This document shows positions 37,125 to 51,098 of a DNA stretch of 64,000 bases, piece after piece. The number at the start of each line of letters is the position of its first letter. The stretch's first letter is position 1. The notes under the pieces were generated by a model. That model was not told the DNA's origin. It made no database searches and saw only the letters and a program-made list of their open reading frames with translations. A program made the translations under genes and the position numbers. This stretch comes from Cyanobium sp. E1_MAG_00006 (lineage in GTDB: Bacteria > Cyanobacteriota > Cyanobacteriia > PCC-6307 > Cyanobiaceae). The DNA lies in the NCBI GenBank assembly GCA_027488975.1, contig JAIYAQ010000037.1, forward strand, positions 1 to 64,000. Reading direction: 5' to 3'.

Positions 37125-38822
37125 GTGCTCACCGGACTGCGCCTCGAGAACATCGCCCTGATCGAGGCGTTGCAGCTGAGCTTCAGTGGCGGTTTCACGG
37201 TGCTCACCGGCGAAACCGGAGCCGGTAAATCAATCCTCCTGGATGCCCTCGATGCCCTGCTGGGGGGCGCTGCGGGCAGCGGCAGCGGCAGCGGTCTGCG
37301 CTTGCTGCGCCAGGGGGCGGAGCGGGGCGTGATCGAGGCCAGCTTCAGCCTGACGCCACCGCTGCAGGCCTGGCTGGAGCAGCAGGAGCTGGAGCCTGAG
37401 GACGGCGAGATCCTGCTCAGCCGGGAGTGGCGCCTCAGCGAGGGTCGCCTTGGCAGCCGCCATCGGCTCAACGGCGTCGCGGTCAACCGCGCCCAGATCC
37501 AGGAGCTGCGGCCGCTGCTGCTCGACCTCACGGTTCAGGGGCAGACCCAGCAGCTGGCACGGCCGGGTCAGCAGCGCCGCTGGCTGGATCGCTTCGCCGG
37601 CGAGCCGCTGCAGCGTCAGCTGCCGGAGGTGGCCCAGGCCTGGCGGGCCTGGCGGCAGGCGGCGGCGGCCCTGGAGCAGGCCCAGGCCAACTGGCAGCAG
37701 CTGCAGCAGGAGCGGGCCCGCCAGGAGCAGCTGCTTGAAGATCTCGAGACGGCGCGACTTGAGGATCCGCTCGAGCGGGAGCGCCTGCAGGCGGAGGAGA
37801 ACCGCCTGGCCCACGGCGTGCGCCTGCAGGAGGGGGTGATGGCCTTGATCGGGCGCCTGGTGGAGGGGGCTGATGAGGCACCGGCGGTTCTCGATCACCT
37901 GGCCGCCTGCGAGGCGGAGCTGGCGCAGATGCAGCAGCTGGACCCCTCCGTGGCTGAGCTTGCGGCCCGCTGCAGCGATGGCCTGGCCCAGCTGCAGGAC
38001 CTGGCTCGTGATCTCGACCGCTACGGCGCCTGCCTGGAAAGCGATCCCGAGAGCCTGGGCCAGCTGCAGGAGCGCATCGCCCAGCTCAAGGCCCTGGAAC
38101 GCCGCCATGGCAAGGATCTGGCTGAATTGATCCACTGGCGCGATGACCTGCGCGAGCAGCTCGCCCCCGGTGGCGCTGAGGCCAGCCTCGAGGCGCTCCA
38201 GGCCGCTGAGGTTGCCGCCCGGGCCGGCCGCGACCGGGCCAATGCCGCGCTCACGGCAGCCCGCCGCACCGCGGCCTCGGCTCTGGAGCAGCAGCTGATG
38301 GAGGCTCTGCGGCCGATGGGGCTGGCCAATGTGCGCTTCGCGGTGGCGATCGCGTCCGCCACGCCCGGGGAGGAGGGGGCCGATGCAGTGCAGTTCCTGT
38401 TCTCCGCCAACCCCGGCCAGGCCCTGGCCCCGCTGGCGGAGGTGGCCTCCGGCGGCGAGATGTCGCGCTTCCTGTTGGCCTTGAAAACCTGCCTGGCGGC
38501 GGCAGATCCGCACGTCACCCTGCTGTTCGATGAGATCGACACCGGTGTCAGCGGCCGGGTGAGCGGTGCCATGGCCGAGCTGCTGCGGCGTTTGGCGGCC
38601 AAACGGCAGGTGTTCTGCGTTACCCACCAGCCGCTGCTGGCGGCGGCGGCGGATCATCACTTCCGTGTGGCTAAGCAGGTGGTGAAGGGCATCACCCACA
38701 CGCGTGTGTCCCAGCTGCGGGACACTCAGGCCCGTCAGGCGGAACTGGCGGAACTTGCCGGCGGCGACGTCGGTCAGGCCCAGAGCTACGCGGCCAGCCT
38801 GCTGGAGGCCCACAGCTCGTGA
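37125..38822 (+). CDS. recN: DNA repair protein RecN
   Basis: SMC-like ATPase acting early in double-strand break repair. The 565 residues begin LTGLRLENIALIEALQLSFS with Walker A TVLTGETGAGKSILLDALDA, continue through a Gln/Glu-rich coiled coil (about 150-360) and end with the ABC signature ASGGEMSRFLLALKT, Walker B LLFDEIDTGVSGRVSGAMAE and QVFCVTHQPLLAAAADHHF. GTG start. Its stop overlaps the next gene as GTGA. Confidence 0.96.
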   Translation: MLTGLRLENIALIEALQLSFSGGFTVLTGETGAGKSILLDALDALLGGAAGSGSGSGLRLLRQGAERGVIEASFSLTPPLQAWLEQQELEPEDGEILLSREWRLSEGRLGSRHRLNGVAVNRAQIQELRPLLLDLTVQGQTQQLARPGQQRRWLDRFAGEPLQRQLPEVAQAWRAWRQAAAALEQAQANWQQLQQERARQEQLLEDLETARLEDPLERERLQAEENRLAHGVRLQEGVMALIGRLVEGADEAPAVLDHLAACEAELAQMQQLDPSVAELAARCSDGLAQLQDLARDLDRYGACLESDPESLGQLQERIAQLKALERRHGKDLAELIHWRDDLREQLAPGGAEASLEALQAAEVAARAGRDRANAALTAARRTAASALEQQLMEALRPMGLANVRFAVAIASATPGEEGADAVQFLFSANPGQALAPLAEVASGGEMSRFLLALKTCLAAADPHVTLLFDEIDTGVSGRVSGAMAELLRRLAAKRQVFCVTHQPLLAAAADHHFRVAKQVVKGITHTRVSQLRDTQARQAELAELAGGDVGQAQSYAASLLEAHSS

Positions 38823-39529
38823 GCAGCGCCCGCGGCGCGTTGCCCTATGTGCTCGCGTTGCTGGCGTCCGTGCTGATCGGCGCTCTGATCCGCTGGCAGT
38901 TGCTGCAGCATCTTCTGCATCGACAGATCGCCACCGCCAGCTGGCTGGTGGCCTGCCGCTACGGGTTGATGGTGGCCTACGGCCTCAGCCTGCTGCTGTT
39001 CCTGGCGCTGTTGCTGTGGGCCTATCTGCCCCGGCTGCGCCGGGACGCAGCCTGTTCCCGCGGGTTGCTGGCACTGCTGGGCGCTCTGGCCTCGGCTGAG
39101 CTGATGGTCAATCTGGCGTCACTGAATCTGGGCATCGTGCGCCTGGGCATCGCCTCCTATGCGTTGTTGTTCGAGGGTCTGCTGCTGTATGTCGCGGTGA
39201 ATCTCAGTTTCTTGTTCTGGTACTGGTATTTCGATCACCCCTTGCGTCTGATCAGCGCCGATGCTCACGCTTCCGCGCAGCCCCGGCTGCCGCTGGGCAT
39301 TCTCTTTCCAGAAGAGGCGATCGAGGATGTGCGCTTCCATTCGGCCAACTGGATCCCCGGGCCGATTGATTATCTCTACTTCACAACACTATCCAGCAAC
39401 TGTTTTGCAGCCCCTGAGGGGCATCTGTTGATCGGATCCAAACTCAAGACCCTGCAGCTGATCCACAGCTTTTCGATGATTATTGTGTTCATTGTGATCC
39501 TGGCCCGTGCCATCAACACGCTCGGCTGA
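38819..39529 (+). CDS. Multi-pass membrane protein with pore-loop-like C-terminus, function unknown
   Basis: The 236 residues hold about five membrane helices (around 10-28, 43-68, 84-105, 110-137, 213-233). The end resembles the pore-helix to inner-helix half of DUF1345 and two-helix potassium channel proteins: LGILFPEEAIEDV, PGPIDYLYFTTLSSN, KLKTLQLIHSFSMIIVF, ILARAINTL. The canonical selectivity filter TVGYGD is not present. GTG 38819 overlaps the recN stop, so translation is coupled. The last 180 bases are lower in GC (48, 48 and 57 % in three lines) than the neighbours. Confidence 0.7.
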   Translation: MSSARGALPYVLALLASVLIGALIRWQLLQHLLHRQIATASWLVACRYGLMVAYGLSLLLFLALLLWAYLPRLRRDAACSRGLLALLGALASAELMVNLASLNLGIVRLGIASYALLFEGLLLYVAVNLSFLFWYWYFDHPLRLISADAHASAQPRLPLGILFPEEAIEDVRFHSANWIPGPIDYLYFTTLSSNCFAAPEGHLLIGSKLKTLQLIHSFSMIIVFIVILARAINTLG

Positions 39530-39578
39530 CAGTCGACCGGGCACGGCTCCTAGAGTGCACTGTTGCTGAACCTGCAGG

Positions 39579-42581
<3,003 letters not shown>

Positions 42582-42582
42582 T

Positions 42583-45087
<2,505 letters not shown>

Positions 45088-45166
45088 CCGTTGCTGCGGC
45101 CGGGGGCTGGAAAGTGGCGCTCAGCCTACCGATGGCGTCCAGGCCGGGTCAGGCGGGGCCGGGGCG

Positions 45167-46090
45167 TCAGGGCTCGTCGTCGCTGCTGCCGCCGCCGGCG
45201 TTGGCCTGGGCTCGCTCCACATCGCCTTTGAGGGCCGGCTGGCTGAGCAGGATTGCAGTGGCGGCCCGCAGCCGGCTGCCCCACAGCTGCTCCTTCTGGT
45301 AGCTGTCCAGCACGTAGTTCGGTTCACCGGCCAGGGCCTTGTGGGCCAGTTCCAGGCTTTCGCTGCTGCCCGGTTGCCGGCTGTTGAGGGCCGAGGCCAG
45401 GGCCAGCATCGGTTCGGAGGCGGTCGGGCTGATCTTCAGAACCCGCCGCCAGCGCTGGATTGCGGCGTCATCCTTGCGCTGCTCGAACAGCACCAGGGCC
45501 TGGTTGTTGATCGCCTCCCAGAAGTCCTTGCGCAGGCCGGCGGCCTTTTCGAACGCCGCCAGGGCCTCGCCGTTGCGGCCCATCAGGATGTGGGCGTTGC
45601 CCAGATCGAAGTAAGCGCCTGCGTTGCGGCCATCGAGCTTGAGCCCCTGCTGGATCAGTTCCACCGCCTGGGTGGGGTTGTTGGCCTTCAGCGCCAGCGA
45701 CCCCTGGGCGAACAGGATGCCGGGGTTGCGCGGGTCGAGGCTGCGGGCCTTTTCCAGTGCCACCGCTGCCGCTTTCTCCTGGCCGCTGCGCAGATCTGCC
45801 TCCGCCAGCAACACCCAGCCGCGGGGGTCGTCGGGGATCAGCTGCACCACCAGGGCCGCCAGTCGGGCGGCGTCATCTGCCTGACCCAGCCGCAGAAGCC
45901 GGGCCGCCGCCTGGGCGATGCCGAGCCCGGCTCCCTCCAGGTTGGCGGGGCTCGGTACGAGCACGTAGGGCACCAGGGCTCTGGCGGGCGCTGCGCTGCT
46001 GAGGATGAAACCGCTCGCTGCCGCTCCTGCGAGCAGCCCGCCGAACATCAGGGGAGCTGCCGCCAGAGACCTCAACCAGCGCGCAGCCAT
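45167..46090 (-). CDS. TPR repeat protein with signal peptide
   Basis: The 307 residues begin with a signal or anchor segment (APLMFGGLLAGAAASGFILS) and then about five tetratricopeptide repeats, for example PRGWVLLAEADLRSGQEKAA, PGILFAQGSLALKANNPTQA, AGAYFDLGNAHILMGRNGEA and WEAINNQALVLFEQRKDDAA. Such proteins scaffold other proteins; the partner is unknown. The same gene lies between gyrA-type and queG in Prochlorococcus. It ends 79 bases before the gyrase A-type start, same strand. Confidence 0.85.
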   Translation of the reverse strand: MAARWLRSLAAAPLMFGGLLAGAAASGFILSSAAPARALVPYVLVPSPANLEGAGLGIAQAAARLLRLGQADDAARLAALVVQLIPDDPRGWVLLAEADLRSGQEKAAAVALEKARSLDPRNPGILFAQGSLALKANNPTQAVELIQQGLKLDGRNAGAYFDLGNAHILMGRNGEALAAFEKAAGLRKDFWEAINNQALVLFEQRKDDAAIQRWRRVLKISPTASEPMLALASALNSRQPGSSESLELAHKALAGEPNYVLDSYQKEQLWGSRLRAATAILLSQPALKGDVERAQANAGGGSSDDEP

Positions 46091-46155
46091 CGATGGGGAT
46101 CAACTCAGCTGCAGCCTAGGCAGGGACGGCTTCGTTGCCCTTCCGCCGTGCGCCA

Positions 46156-47112
46156 TCAACCCTGGGTGGCACGGATGTTGCGGCGCCACATCGCCGGTTT
46201 GATGCGGCGCAGGGCTGAGGCGCGCAGCTTCTCGTCCCACTCGGCATCGCTCCAGCTCAGGGCTTCGCTCGCCTGCAGATTCAGCCACCAGGGGCGCGGC
46301 TGCAGATCCGGGTCGGTGTTGAGCGGCCCCGGCCGCCGGTTCCAGGGGCACACCTCCTGGCAGATGTCGCAGCCGGCCACCCAGCCCTGCAGGGCGCCGG
46401 CGATGGCGGGCGGCAGCTCCGGCTCGCGGTTCTCGATCGTGTGAAAGGCGATGCAGCGGCGGGCATCCACCACGAACGGCTCCACGATCGCGGTGGTGGG
46501 GCAGGCGTCGAGGCAGGCGGTGCAGGCACCGCAGGCGGGTTTTGCTGGCGCATCGGCCGGCAGGGCCAGGTCGGTGAGCAGGTGGCCGAGCAGCAGCCAG
46601 GAGCCGCGTTTCGGGTGGATCAGGTTGCCGTGCTTGCCGATCCAGCCCAGGCCCGCCTCCTCGGCCCAGGCCTTGTCCAGCAGCGGGGCGCTGTCCACGC
46701 AGGCCCGCCAGCGCATCCCCGGCACCTGGCTCGCCAGCCAGCGGCCCAGGGTCCGCAGCCGCCCGTCGATCACGCGGTGGTAGTCGCGCCCCCAGCCGTA
46801 GCGCGCCACTTTCAGGCTGCCGGGCGCTCGCTCGGCCGGCACGTGGTAGTCCAGGCCCACCGCCACCAGGCTGCGCACCCCCTCCAGCAGCTGGCTCACA
46901 TCGCGCCGTCGTGGGTCTGCCATCCAGGCCATCTCCGCCTGGTGGCCGGCCGCCAGCCAGCGCTCCAGGGCGGCGGTGCGCAGTGGCAGCCGCTCGCCGC
47001 CGGGCACCGCCGCGATCCCCACCGGATCGAAGCCCAGGCGCCGTGCCTCGGCCTTGATTGCCGTCACCAGCGCCCCGCTGGCCTGCAACCCAGGGTCGTC
47101 TGGATGCCCCAT
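46156..47112 (-). CDS. queG: Epoxyqueuosine reductase
   Basis: Last step of queuosine synthesis, reducing epoxyqueuosine in tRNA with cobalamin. ATG 47112 gives 318 residues. Motifs are GFDPVGIAAVPGG, VAVGLDYHVP, VDSAPLLDKAWAEEAGLGWI and GKHGNLIHPKRGSWLLLGHL. Two [4Fe-4S] clusters are bound by CGACTACLDACPTTAI and CDICQEVCPWNRR. The enzyme needs cobalamin, and cobH lies in this same window. Divergent from the HpsJ-like gene across 43 bases. Confidence 0.95.
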   Translation of the reverse strand: MGHPDDPGLQASGALVTAIKAEARRLGFDPVGIAAVPGGERLPLRTAALERWLAAGHQAEMAWMADPRRRDVSQLLEGVRSLVAVGLDYHVPAERAPGSLKVARYGWGRDYHRVIDGRLRTLGRWLASQVPGMRWRACVDSAPLLDKAWAEEAGLGWIGKHGNLIHPKRGSWLLLGHLLTDLALPADAPAKPACGACTACLDACPTTAIVEPFVVDARRCIAFHTIENREPELPPAIAGALQGWVAGCDICQEVCPWNRRPGPLNTDPDLQPRPWWLNLQASEALSWSDAEWDEKLRASALRRIKPAMWRRNIRATQG

Positions 47113-47155
47113 CCGCCCACCACCCCTACGATTGCGCGATTGCGTCAGATCCACT

Positions 47156-47806
47156 GTGAGCACAGCAGCACCCGGCCGCCTCGGCAACCTGTTCCGCTGG
47201 CTGGGACTCACCCTGGTGCTGCTGCTCGGGCTGCAGCTGCTTTCGGTGCTGGCGGTGAACGGCTGGGGTGAAGAGAGTTTCCGCCAGCTGGTGTCCACCA
47301 CCCTGGTCACCCAGTCACCGATGGCCTTCGTGGGGCTGTTGCTGATGCTGATCGCCTCCCGCCTGGATGATCCGCATGCCCGGCGCACGCCGATCCACTG
47401 GTTCATCACGGTGGTCAGTGGTGTGCTGGCCCTGGCTCTGATGGTGACCATCCCCGTCACCATCGCCGGCGACCGGACCATCAGCGAACAGGCGGATCAG
47501 GCGCTGATGGCTCAGAAGGGTCAGCTCGAGATGGCCCGCGCCCAGCTCCAGAACCCCCAGGTGATCGAGCAGGTGATCGCTCAGGGCGAGAAGGCCGGTC
47601 AGATTCCGGCCACGGCCACCGAGGCCCAGAAGCAGCAGGTGGCCAAGTCCTTCATGGACCGCCAGCTCTCCCAGGCCGATGAGCAGCTGAAGCAGGCCGA
47701 AAGCCGCCGTGATCTGGCCGCCAATCAGCGGCGGATCGGTGGTCTCGGCACCGCCGCCGTGCTGCTGGTGGCCTTCGTCCTGCTGGCCGTCGTGGCCGTC
47801 GTGTGA
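47156..47806 (+). CDS. HpsJ-like membrane protein
   Basis: The 216 residues have three or four membrane helices (WLGLTLVLLLGLQLLSVLAV, MAFVGLLLMLIASRLD, WFITVVSGVLALALMVTIPV and the terminal LGTAAVLLVAFVLLAVVAVV) enclosing a Gln-rich coiled coil (QLEMARAQLQNPQVIEQVIA, SQADEQLKQAESRRDLAANQ). This layout matches the cyanobacterial HpsJ family, named from hormogonium polysaccharide genes; its role in a unicellular strain is unknown. GTG 47156 is the first start past the divergent queG gene. Confidence 0.75.
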   Translation: MSTAAPGRLGNLFRWLGLTLVLLLGLQLLSVLAVNGWGEESFRQLVSTTLVTQSPMAFVGLLLMLIASRLDDPHARRTPIHWFITVVSGVLALALMVTIPVTIAGDRTISEQADQALMAQKGQLEMARAQLQNPQVIEQVIAQGEKAGQIPATATEAQKQQVAKSFMDRQLSQADEQLKQAESRRDLAANQRRIGGLGTAAVLLVAFVLLAVVAVV

Positions 47807-47838
47807 GGGCGGCTGGCTAAGTTGCGGATTGGTTTCTG

Positions 47839-48612
47839 TTGACCGGAACAGCCGGCCCGCCGTTGGTGCAGTCCAGTCCCAGACCTGATCAGCCGCTGGG
47901 CGACCGCCTGCAGCAGGATCTGAAGAACGATCTGATCGCCGGCCTGCTGGTGGTCATCCCCTTGGCCACCACGATCTGGCTGGCCACCACGGTGAGCCGC
48001 TTCGTGCTGGCGTTCCTCACCTCGATCCCCAAGCAGCTCAATCCGTTCAACACCCTCAACCCACTGCTCCAGGAGCTGATCAACCTGGGTCTGGGTCTGG
48101 TGGTGCCGCTGCTGGCGATCCTCCTGATCGGCCTGATGGCGCGCAACATCGTCGGACGCTGGTTGCTCGAGTTCGGCGAGGGCACCCTGCAGCGCATCCC
48201 CGTGGCCGGCAGCGTCTACAAGACGCTCAAGCAGCTGCTGGAAACATTCCTGCGCGACAACTCCAGTCGCTTCCGCCGGGTGGTGTTGATCGAGTACCCC
48301 CGTGAGGGCCTCTATGCGCTCGGCTTCGTCACCGGGGTGCTGGGGGCGACCCTCTCGGCCGGCTTCGACAAACCGATGCTGAGCGTGTTCATTCCCACGG
48401 CCCCCAACCCCACCACCGGCTGGTATGCCGTGGTGCCGGAAACGTCGGTGCGCGATCTCGATCTGTCGGTGGAGGATGCCTTCCGCACGATCATCTCGGC
48501 GGGCATCGTCAATCCCGACGAGCGAGAAACCCCCGCAAGCCGCAGTTTCTCGAGCCTGCTGGCTCAGTTGCGCGCTCCGGCTTACTCCCCTCTCCCCTCC
48601 AACAAGGCCTGA
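47839..48612 (+). CDS. DUF502 family membrane protein
   Basis: The 257 residues contain two membrane helices (LIAGLLVVIPLATTIWLATT and LGLVVPLLAILLIGLMARNI) and the DUF502 core IPVAGSVYKTLKQLLETFLR, RFRRVVLIEYPREGLYALGF and VFIPTAPNPTTGWYAVVPET. Homologues include plant LCV-type proteins, with no defined biochemical function. TTG 47839 is the likely start; a GTG nine codons in is possible. Its stop shares a base with the nusB ATG (TGATG). Confidence 0.85.
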   Translation: MTGTAGPPLVQSSPRPDQPLGDRLQQDLKNDLIAGLLVVIPLATTIWLATTVSRFVLAFLTSIPKQLNPFNTLNPLLQELINLGLGLVVPLLAILLIGLMARNIVGRWLLEFGEGTLQRIPVAGSVYKTLKQLLETFLRDNSSRFRRVVLIEYPREGLYALGFVTGVLGATLSAGFDKPMLSVFIPTAPNPTTGWYAVVPETSVRDLDLSVEDAFRTIISAGIVNPDERETPASRSFSSLLAQLRAPAYSPLPSNKA

Positions 48613-49259
48613 TGCAGAGCCGCACCGTTGCCCGTGAACTGGCCCTGCTGATGCTCGGCCAGATCAGTGACCGGCCGGCCGGCGCTGGTGCGGCCCCCGC
48701 CGCTGACATGGCGCTCGACACCCTGCTTCACCAGGCCCTGGCCACCCTCAGCAACCACGTGCGCGAAGCGCTCGACCAGGCAGCAGGCGATCTACAGGCG
48801 GCGCAGCAGCAGCTGCTCGACAGCGAACTGCAGGATGAGGGCAGCGCCGGCCAGCTGCCGAAGGTGCGTCAGCACCTCCAGGAGGGCCTCGGCCACGCTG
48901 AGCACGCTTTGAACCGCCTCTCCGCCAGCCTTGAACTGCCGCGCCTGCTGATGCTGGCCGACCAGGAAGAGGTGCGTCGCGGCGCCGTGGACCGCACCCG
49001 GGCCGTGCTGCGTGGCCGCGAGGATCTCGATCAGCGCATCGATGCCGTGATGGAGGGTTGGCGCCTCACCCGCCTGCCCCGCATCGACCGCGACATCCTG
49101 CGCCTGGCCGCCGTGGAGATTGAGGCCTTCAACACGCCCCCCGCCGTCGCCTGCAACGAGGCGGTGGAATTGGCCAACCGCTACAGCGACGAACAGGGCC
49201 GCCGCATGATCAACGGCGTGCTGCGTCGCTTCACCAGCGCCGGCGCTCCCCAGCGCTGA
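48612..49259 (+). CDS. nusB: Transcription antitermination factor NusB
   Basis: Acts with NusE/S10 in rRNA antitermination. The 215 residues open with SRTVARELALLMLGQIS and end with the conserved GWRLTRLPRIDRDILRLAAV, EIEAFNTPPAVACNEAVELA and RMINGVLRRF. It is longer than the usual 140 residues because of a Gln/Leu-rich helical insertion at about 20-110, typical of cyanobacteria. It overlaps DUF502 and lies 30 bases before ftsY. Confidence 0.92.
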   Translation: MQSRTVARELALLMLGQISDRPAGAGAAPAADMALDTLLHQALATLSNHVREALDQAAGDLQAAQQQLLDSELQDEGSAGQLPKVRQHLQEGLGHAEHALNRLSASLELPRLLMLADQEEVRRGAVDRTRAVLRGREDLDQRIDAVMEGWRLTRLPRIDRDILRLAAVEIEAFNTPPAVACNEAVELANRYSDEQGRRMINGVLRRFTSAGAPQR

Positions 49260-49289
49260 CGCCACCGGCCCGAGCGCAACAGGAGAGCG

Positions 49290-50969
49290 ATGGTTTTCGA
49301 CTGGTTCAACCGGGGCCAGGCCCCCCAGAACCCCCAGCCCGCCGCGCCGGAACCGGCCCCGGAGCCGCCTCGGGCCGACGAGTCTGTGGCGGCTGAGGCT
49401 CCTGCAGCCGATCCAGCCCCAGAACCCCCGAGCGTTACTGCCCCGGCCCCCGACAGCCCGAGCGCTCCCGTCGGCGTCGATCAGGACGCCTTGGAGTGGG
49501 CCCGCCAGGCCTACGCGCGCCTCAAGGCCCAGCAGGAGGCCGAACGGCAGGCCTCCCAGGCTGCTGAGGCCGCGCCACCCGCGGCGGCCGCTGCGCCTGG
49601 TGCGAGTGCCCAGGCTTCTGTACAGGCTGTACAGAAATCGGGAGAGGTGCCTGCAGGCCTGTCCCCTGATGATGTGTCTGGCCCGGCCCCTGCGGCTGTG
49701 GGTGAGCCTGCTTTGCAGCCCGAGCCCGAGCCTGCGCTCGAAACCGAGCCGGCTGCTCCCGCCTCCGCTCCGTCTGCGGGACTGTCGCTGCTGGAGCTGG
49801 CCGCCGCCCAGCGCGCGCAGCGGCAGCAGGAGATCCGCGAGCGAGCGCTCGACGTTGTTCAGGAGCCCGCCGCGCCGTCAGCGGCGACTGTGCCGGCTCC
49901 TGCTGCCGCCACACCATTCACTGCAGCCGGGGCGGTGGATGAGGCCGCGCCCCAGCTCGGTGCCTTTGATGACGACTTCACCTGGTCGGCGGAGGTGCTG
50001 GCCGCCCAGGGCCGCCAGCTCGAAGACATCTCCCTGGAGGAGATCGACTGGCTCGGCCGCCTGCGGCGCGGCATGGAGAAGACGCGCCGCGGCTTCGTCA
50101 CCCAGTTGCTCGACACCCTCGGCGACGATCCCCTCAGTCCCGAGGTGCTCGACGACCTCGAGACCCTGCTGCTGCGCGCCGATGTGGGCGTCCAGGCCAC
50201 CGATCAGGTGCTCGAGGCCCTGCGCCGCCGCATGAACGAGGAGGTGGTGGATCCGGCCGAAGGCATCCGCTTCCTCAAGGATCAGCTGCGGGGCCTGCTT
50301 GAGGCCCCGATCCAGGCCAGCGGCGTTCCGCTGCTGGCGCCCGAGCGCGGGCGCCTGAATGTCTGGCTGATGGTGGGTGTGAACGGTGTCGGCAAGACCA
50401 CCACCCTCGGCAAGCTGGCCAATCTCGCCATCCGCAGCGGCTACAGCTGCCTGATCGCCGCCGCCGACACCTTCCGCGCCGCCGCCGTGCGCCAGGTGGA
50501 GGTGTGGGGGGAGCGCAGCGGCGTGAGCGTGGTCTCGAACCCCTCGGCCAACGCCGATCCGGCTGCTGTGGTTTTTGATGCCATCGGTGCCGCCCGCGCC
50601 AAGGGCACCGATCTGGTGCTGGTGGACACGGCCGGTCGCCTGCAGACCAAGCACAACCTGATGGAGGAGCTCACCAAGGTGCGCCGCATCGTCGACAAGC
50701 TGGCGCCGGAAGCGGTGGTGCAGTCGCTGCTGGTGCTGGATGCCAGCCAGGGCCAGAACGGCCTCAAGCAGGCAATGGCCTTCGCGCAGGCCGCCGGTCT
50801 CACCGGCGTGGTGCTCACCAAGCTCGATGGCAGTGCCCGCGGTGGCGTTGCCCTGGCGGTGGCCTCCGAGGCCAACCTTCCCATCCGCTTCATCGGCGCC
50901 GGCGAGGGCATCCGCGACCTTCGGCCCTTCAACAGCTTCGAGTTCATCGAGGCCCTGCTGGCCTCCTAA
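49290..50969 (+). CDS. ftsY: Signal recognition particle receptor FtsY
   Basis: GTPase receptor that docks ribosome-SRP complexes at the membrane. The conserved NG domain occupies the C-terminal 300 residues: DDLETLLLRADVGVQATDQV, G1 GVNGVGKTTTLGKLANLA (about 362), AADTFRAAAVRQVEVWGERS, DTAGRLQTKHNLMEELTKV and TKLDGSARGGVALAVASEAN. The first 230 residues are an Ala/Pro/Glu-rich acidic extension used for membrane contact. The ATG has a strong site AACAGGAG 5 bases upstream. A perfect 21-base palindrome lies in the extension. Confidence 0.95.
   Translation: MVFDWFNRGQAPQNPQPAAPEPAPEPPRADESVAAEAPAADPAPEPPSVTAPAPDSPSAPVGVDQDALEWARQAYARLKAQQEAERQASQAAEAAPPAAAAAPGASAQASVQAVQKSGEVPAGLSPDDVSGPAPAAVGEPALQPEPEPALETEPAAPASAPSAGLSLLELAAAQRAQRQQEIRERALDVVQEPAAPSAATVPAPAAATPFTAAGAVDEAAPQLGAFDDDFTWSAEVLAAQGRQLEDISLEEIDWLGRLRRGMEKTRRGFVTQLLDTLGDDPLSPEVLDDLETLLLRADVGVQATDQVLEALRRRMNEEVVDPAEGIRFLKDQLRGLLEAPIQASGVPLLAPERGRLNVWLMVGVNGVGKTTTLGKLANLAIRSGYSCLIAAADTFRAAAVRQVEVWGERSGVSVVSNPSANADPAAVVFDAIGAARAKGTDLVLVDTAGRLQTKHNLMEELTKVRRIVDKLAPEAVVQSLLVLDASQGQNGLKQAMAFAQAAGLTGVVLTKLDGSARGGVALAVASEANLPIRFIGAGEGIRDLRPFNSFEFIEALLAS
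49616..49636. repeat. 21-base perfect palindrome inside ftsY
   Basis: Ten-base arms TTCTGTACAG and CTGTACAGAA flank a single G. Seen another way, it is two copies of the palindrome CTGTACAG one base apart. It encodes VQAVQ in the low-complexity N-terminal extension of FtsY. It shares the TGTAC core with the dyad near 22347. Confidence 0.75.
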
Positions 50970-51098
50970 CGGTGGTTTCTCACCAGGTCATGCAGCGGCC
51001 CGCAGCGGGTTGTCCGGTTCTGGCGTGCGGTTGAACGGGGAAGCCCCCGTCCGATCACGGCACCGCCGCTATCTTGCGGGCTCCTATGCGGCCGCGCG

